DNA of 5,364 bases from Desulfobacterales bacterium (GTDB lineage Bacteria; Desulfobacterota; Desulfobacteria; Desulfobacterales; Desulfosalsimonadaceae). The DNA is taken from the NCBI GenBank assembly GCA_018224315.1, contig JAGTVF010000219.1:1-5364 (forward strand), in the 5' to 3' direction. The stretch's first letter is position 1. Each line of letters opens with the position of its first letter. Below the pieces are notes generated by a model. It saw nothing but the letters and a program-made list of their open reading frames with translations, searched no databases and was not told the origin of the DNA. This document shows, one piece after another, positions 4,318 through 5,364 of the stretch. The position numbers were made by a program, and so were the translations under genes.

Positions 4318-5364
4318 ATGACCATACGTGAAGATTTTGAAAAGCGGGAAGATGCCTTTATCTCGCCTTACGGGGTAAAGGCCTGCCAGTCGGCGGGACG
4401 CCGGGAGCCCGAACCGGCATGCCCGGTGCGAACCGTGTTCCAGCAGGACCGGGACCGGATCGTGTTCTGCAATGCATTCAGGCGTCTGAAGCACAAGACG
4501 CAGGTGTTTTTATCCCCCCTGGGCGATCACTACCGCACCCGGCTTACCCATACCCTTGAGGTGGCAGAGGTGGCCCGCACCATCTGCCGGGCCATGCGCC
4601 TAAACGAGGACCTGGCCGAAGCCGTGGCCCTGGGCCATGACCTGGGGCATACGCCTTTTGGCCATTCCGGGGAAACCGCGTTAAAGGAAATTTTCAGCCC
4701 GGATTTCAACCACAGCGAGCAAAGCCTGCGGGTGGTGGACGTGCTGGAGCGAAACGGCCGGGGCCTGAATCTGACCCGTGAGGTCAGAGATGGCATTGTC
4801 AAGCACTCCAAGGGGTTTGGCGATATTATTCCGGCCGATCCCGGCAAAATGGCCGCCACGGTTGAGGGCCGGATCGTGCGGTTTGCCGATATCATCGCCT
4901 ATCTCAACCATGATCTCGATGATGCCGTGCGAAGCGGCGTGGTTCGCCAAAACGATATTCCGGAGGTCTGTGTCAAAACCCTGGGAGACAACCACGCCCA
5001 GCGGGCCACCACCATGATCCGGGATTTGATCTTTTCCAGCCACGTGAAAAACGATCATCTGGAACTGGCCTTTTCAGACGGGGTTTTTTCCGCCATGAGC
5101 GAGCTGCGCCGGTTTCTCTATGAAAATGTTTATCGTTCCAGCCCGGTGCATGCCGAGTTTATTAAGGCCAAAAAACTCATATCCGAGCTCTACGCTTATT
5201 TCCTCAATCATCCGGATCAGCTCAGGGAAAAAATGACCGGTCTGGAAATGGAGGAGGGCTATTTTGAATCCACGCCGGTGGAGAGAATCATCTGCGATTA
5301 CATCGCCAGCATGACCGACCGGTACGTGCTGCGGCTGTATAATGAAATTTTTATCCCCACGCCC
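4318..5364 (+). CDS. dgt: dGTP triphosphohydrolase-like HD-domain protein (Dgt family), 3' end cut by the window
   Basis: Family members hydrolyse dGTP or other dNTPs to the nucleoside and triphosphate, controlling dNTP pools. 349 residues are visible. Seen: an N-terminal RDRDRIVFCNAFRRLKHKTQVF block (44-64) typical of dGTPases; the HD metal site with H78 (RTRLTHTLEVA), H107-D108 (GHDLGHTPFGH) and D191 (FADIIAYLNHD); FNHSEQS at 130-136; and a helical C-terminal phosphohydrolase-associated region (about 225-345). The last visible residues, LYNEIFIPTP, resemble the usual C-terminus, so only a short tail is probably missing. The ATG at 4318 gives MTIREDFEKRE, like the usual family start. An in-frame ATG at 4297 (and GTG at 4294) lies behind an AGGG and would add 7-8 residues, so the start is not certain. 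Substrate preference (dGTP versus other dNTPs) cannot be read from the sequence. The tandem position after dus suggests a housekeeping cluster, not a phage-defence island. Confidence 0.92.
   Translation, partial: MTIREDFEKREDAFISPYGVKACQSAGRREPEPACPVRTVFQQDRDRIVFCNAFRRLKHKTQVFLSPLGDHYRTRLTHTLEVAEVARTICRAMRLNEDLAEAVALGHDLGHTPFGHSGETALKEIFSPDFNHSEQSLRVVDVLERNGRGLNLTREVRDGIVKHSKGFGDIIPADPGKMAATVEGRIVRFADIIAYLNHDLDDAVRSGVVRQNDIPEVCVKTLGDNHAQRATTMIRDLIFSSHVKNDHLELAFSDGVFSAMSELRRFLYENVYRSSPVHAEFIKAKKLISELYAYFLNHPDQLREKMTGLEMEEGYFESTPVERIICDYIASMTDRYVLRLYNEIFIPTP

Noticed and set aside
4318..5364. Reading the Dgt-like HD protein as a phage-defence dNTPase
   Set aside because: It has the full ordinary Dgt-type sequence and sits by a housekeeping dus gene; no defence genes are visible in the window.
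1..5364. CRISPR arrays, tRNA/rRNA genes, insertion sequences, toxin-antitoxin pairs
   Set aside because: No spaced repeats, RNA-gene signatures, transposase frames or terminal repeats were seen.

Overview
The window shows five protein-coding genes in the style of a GC-rich, Gram-negative, probably delta-proteobacterial (Desulfobacterota-like) chromosome. That placement is inference: it rests on the character of the proteins and on a sigma54-driven two-component system next to housekeeping genes. No rRNA, tRNA, mobile element or CRISPR array is visible. I see no clearly new system. The region is mostly recognisable, and its most interesting part is the control region between the divergent genes.

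Left half (1-2996): a ZraPSR-type envelope/zinc stress module, laid out as in Escherichia coli. On the minus strand are a membrane histidine kinase (ZraS-like, with an additional PAS domain) and, 3 nt downstream, an NtrC-family response regulator (ZraR-like). The regulator leaves the window at the end of its receiver and linker, before the AAA+ domain. Divergently on the plus strand is a small exported ZraP/CpxP/Spy-type protein. The intergenic region of about 325 bp carries a near-perfect sigma54 promoter for the zraP-like gene. It also holds a 7+7 bp palindrome suited to be an upstream activator site, a perfect IHF consensus match and a weaker minus-strand sigma54 candidate close to the kinase start. 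The likely logic is as follows: the kinase senses metal or envelope stress in the periplasm and phosphorylates the regulator, which then activates sigma54 polymerase to make the periplasmic ZraP-like protein and probably more of its own operon. The zraP-like gene ends with a strong 18-bp hairpin.

Right half (3060-5364): two plus-strand housekeeping genes. The first is a tRNA-dihydrouridine synthase (Dus family, complete, 339 aa) with some unusual active-site surroundings. The second is an HD-domain dGTP triphosphohydrolase (Dgt family), complete at its start but cut by the window edge probably a short way before its stop. Each has a plausible sigma70-type promoter of its own, so they may be independent units or loosely linked. 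Neither has an evident functional tie to the Zra module.
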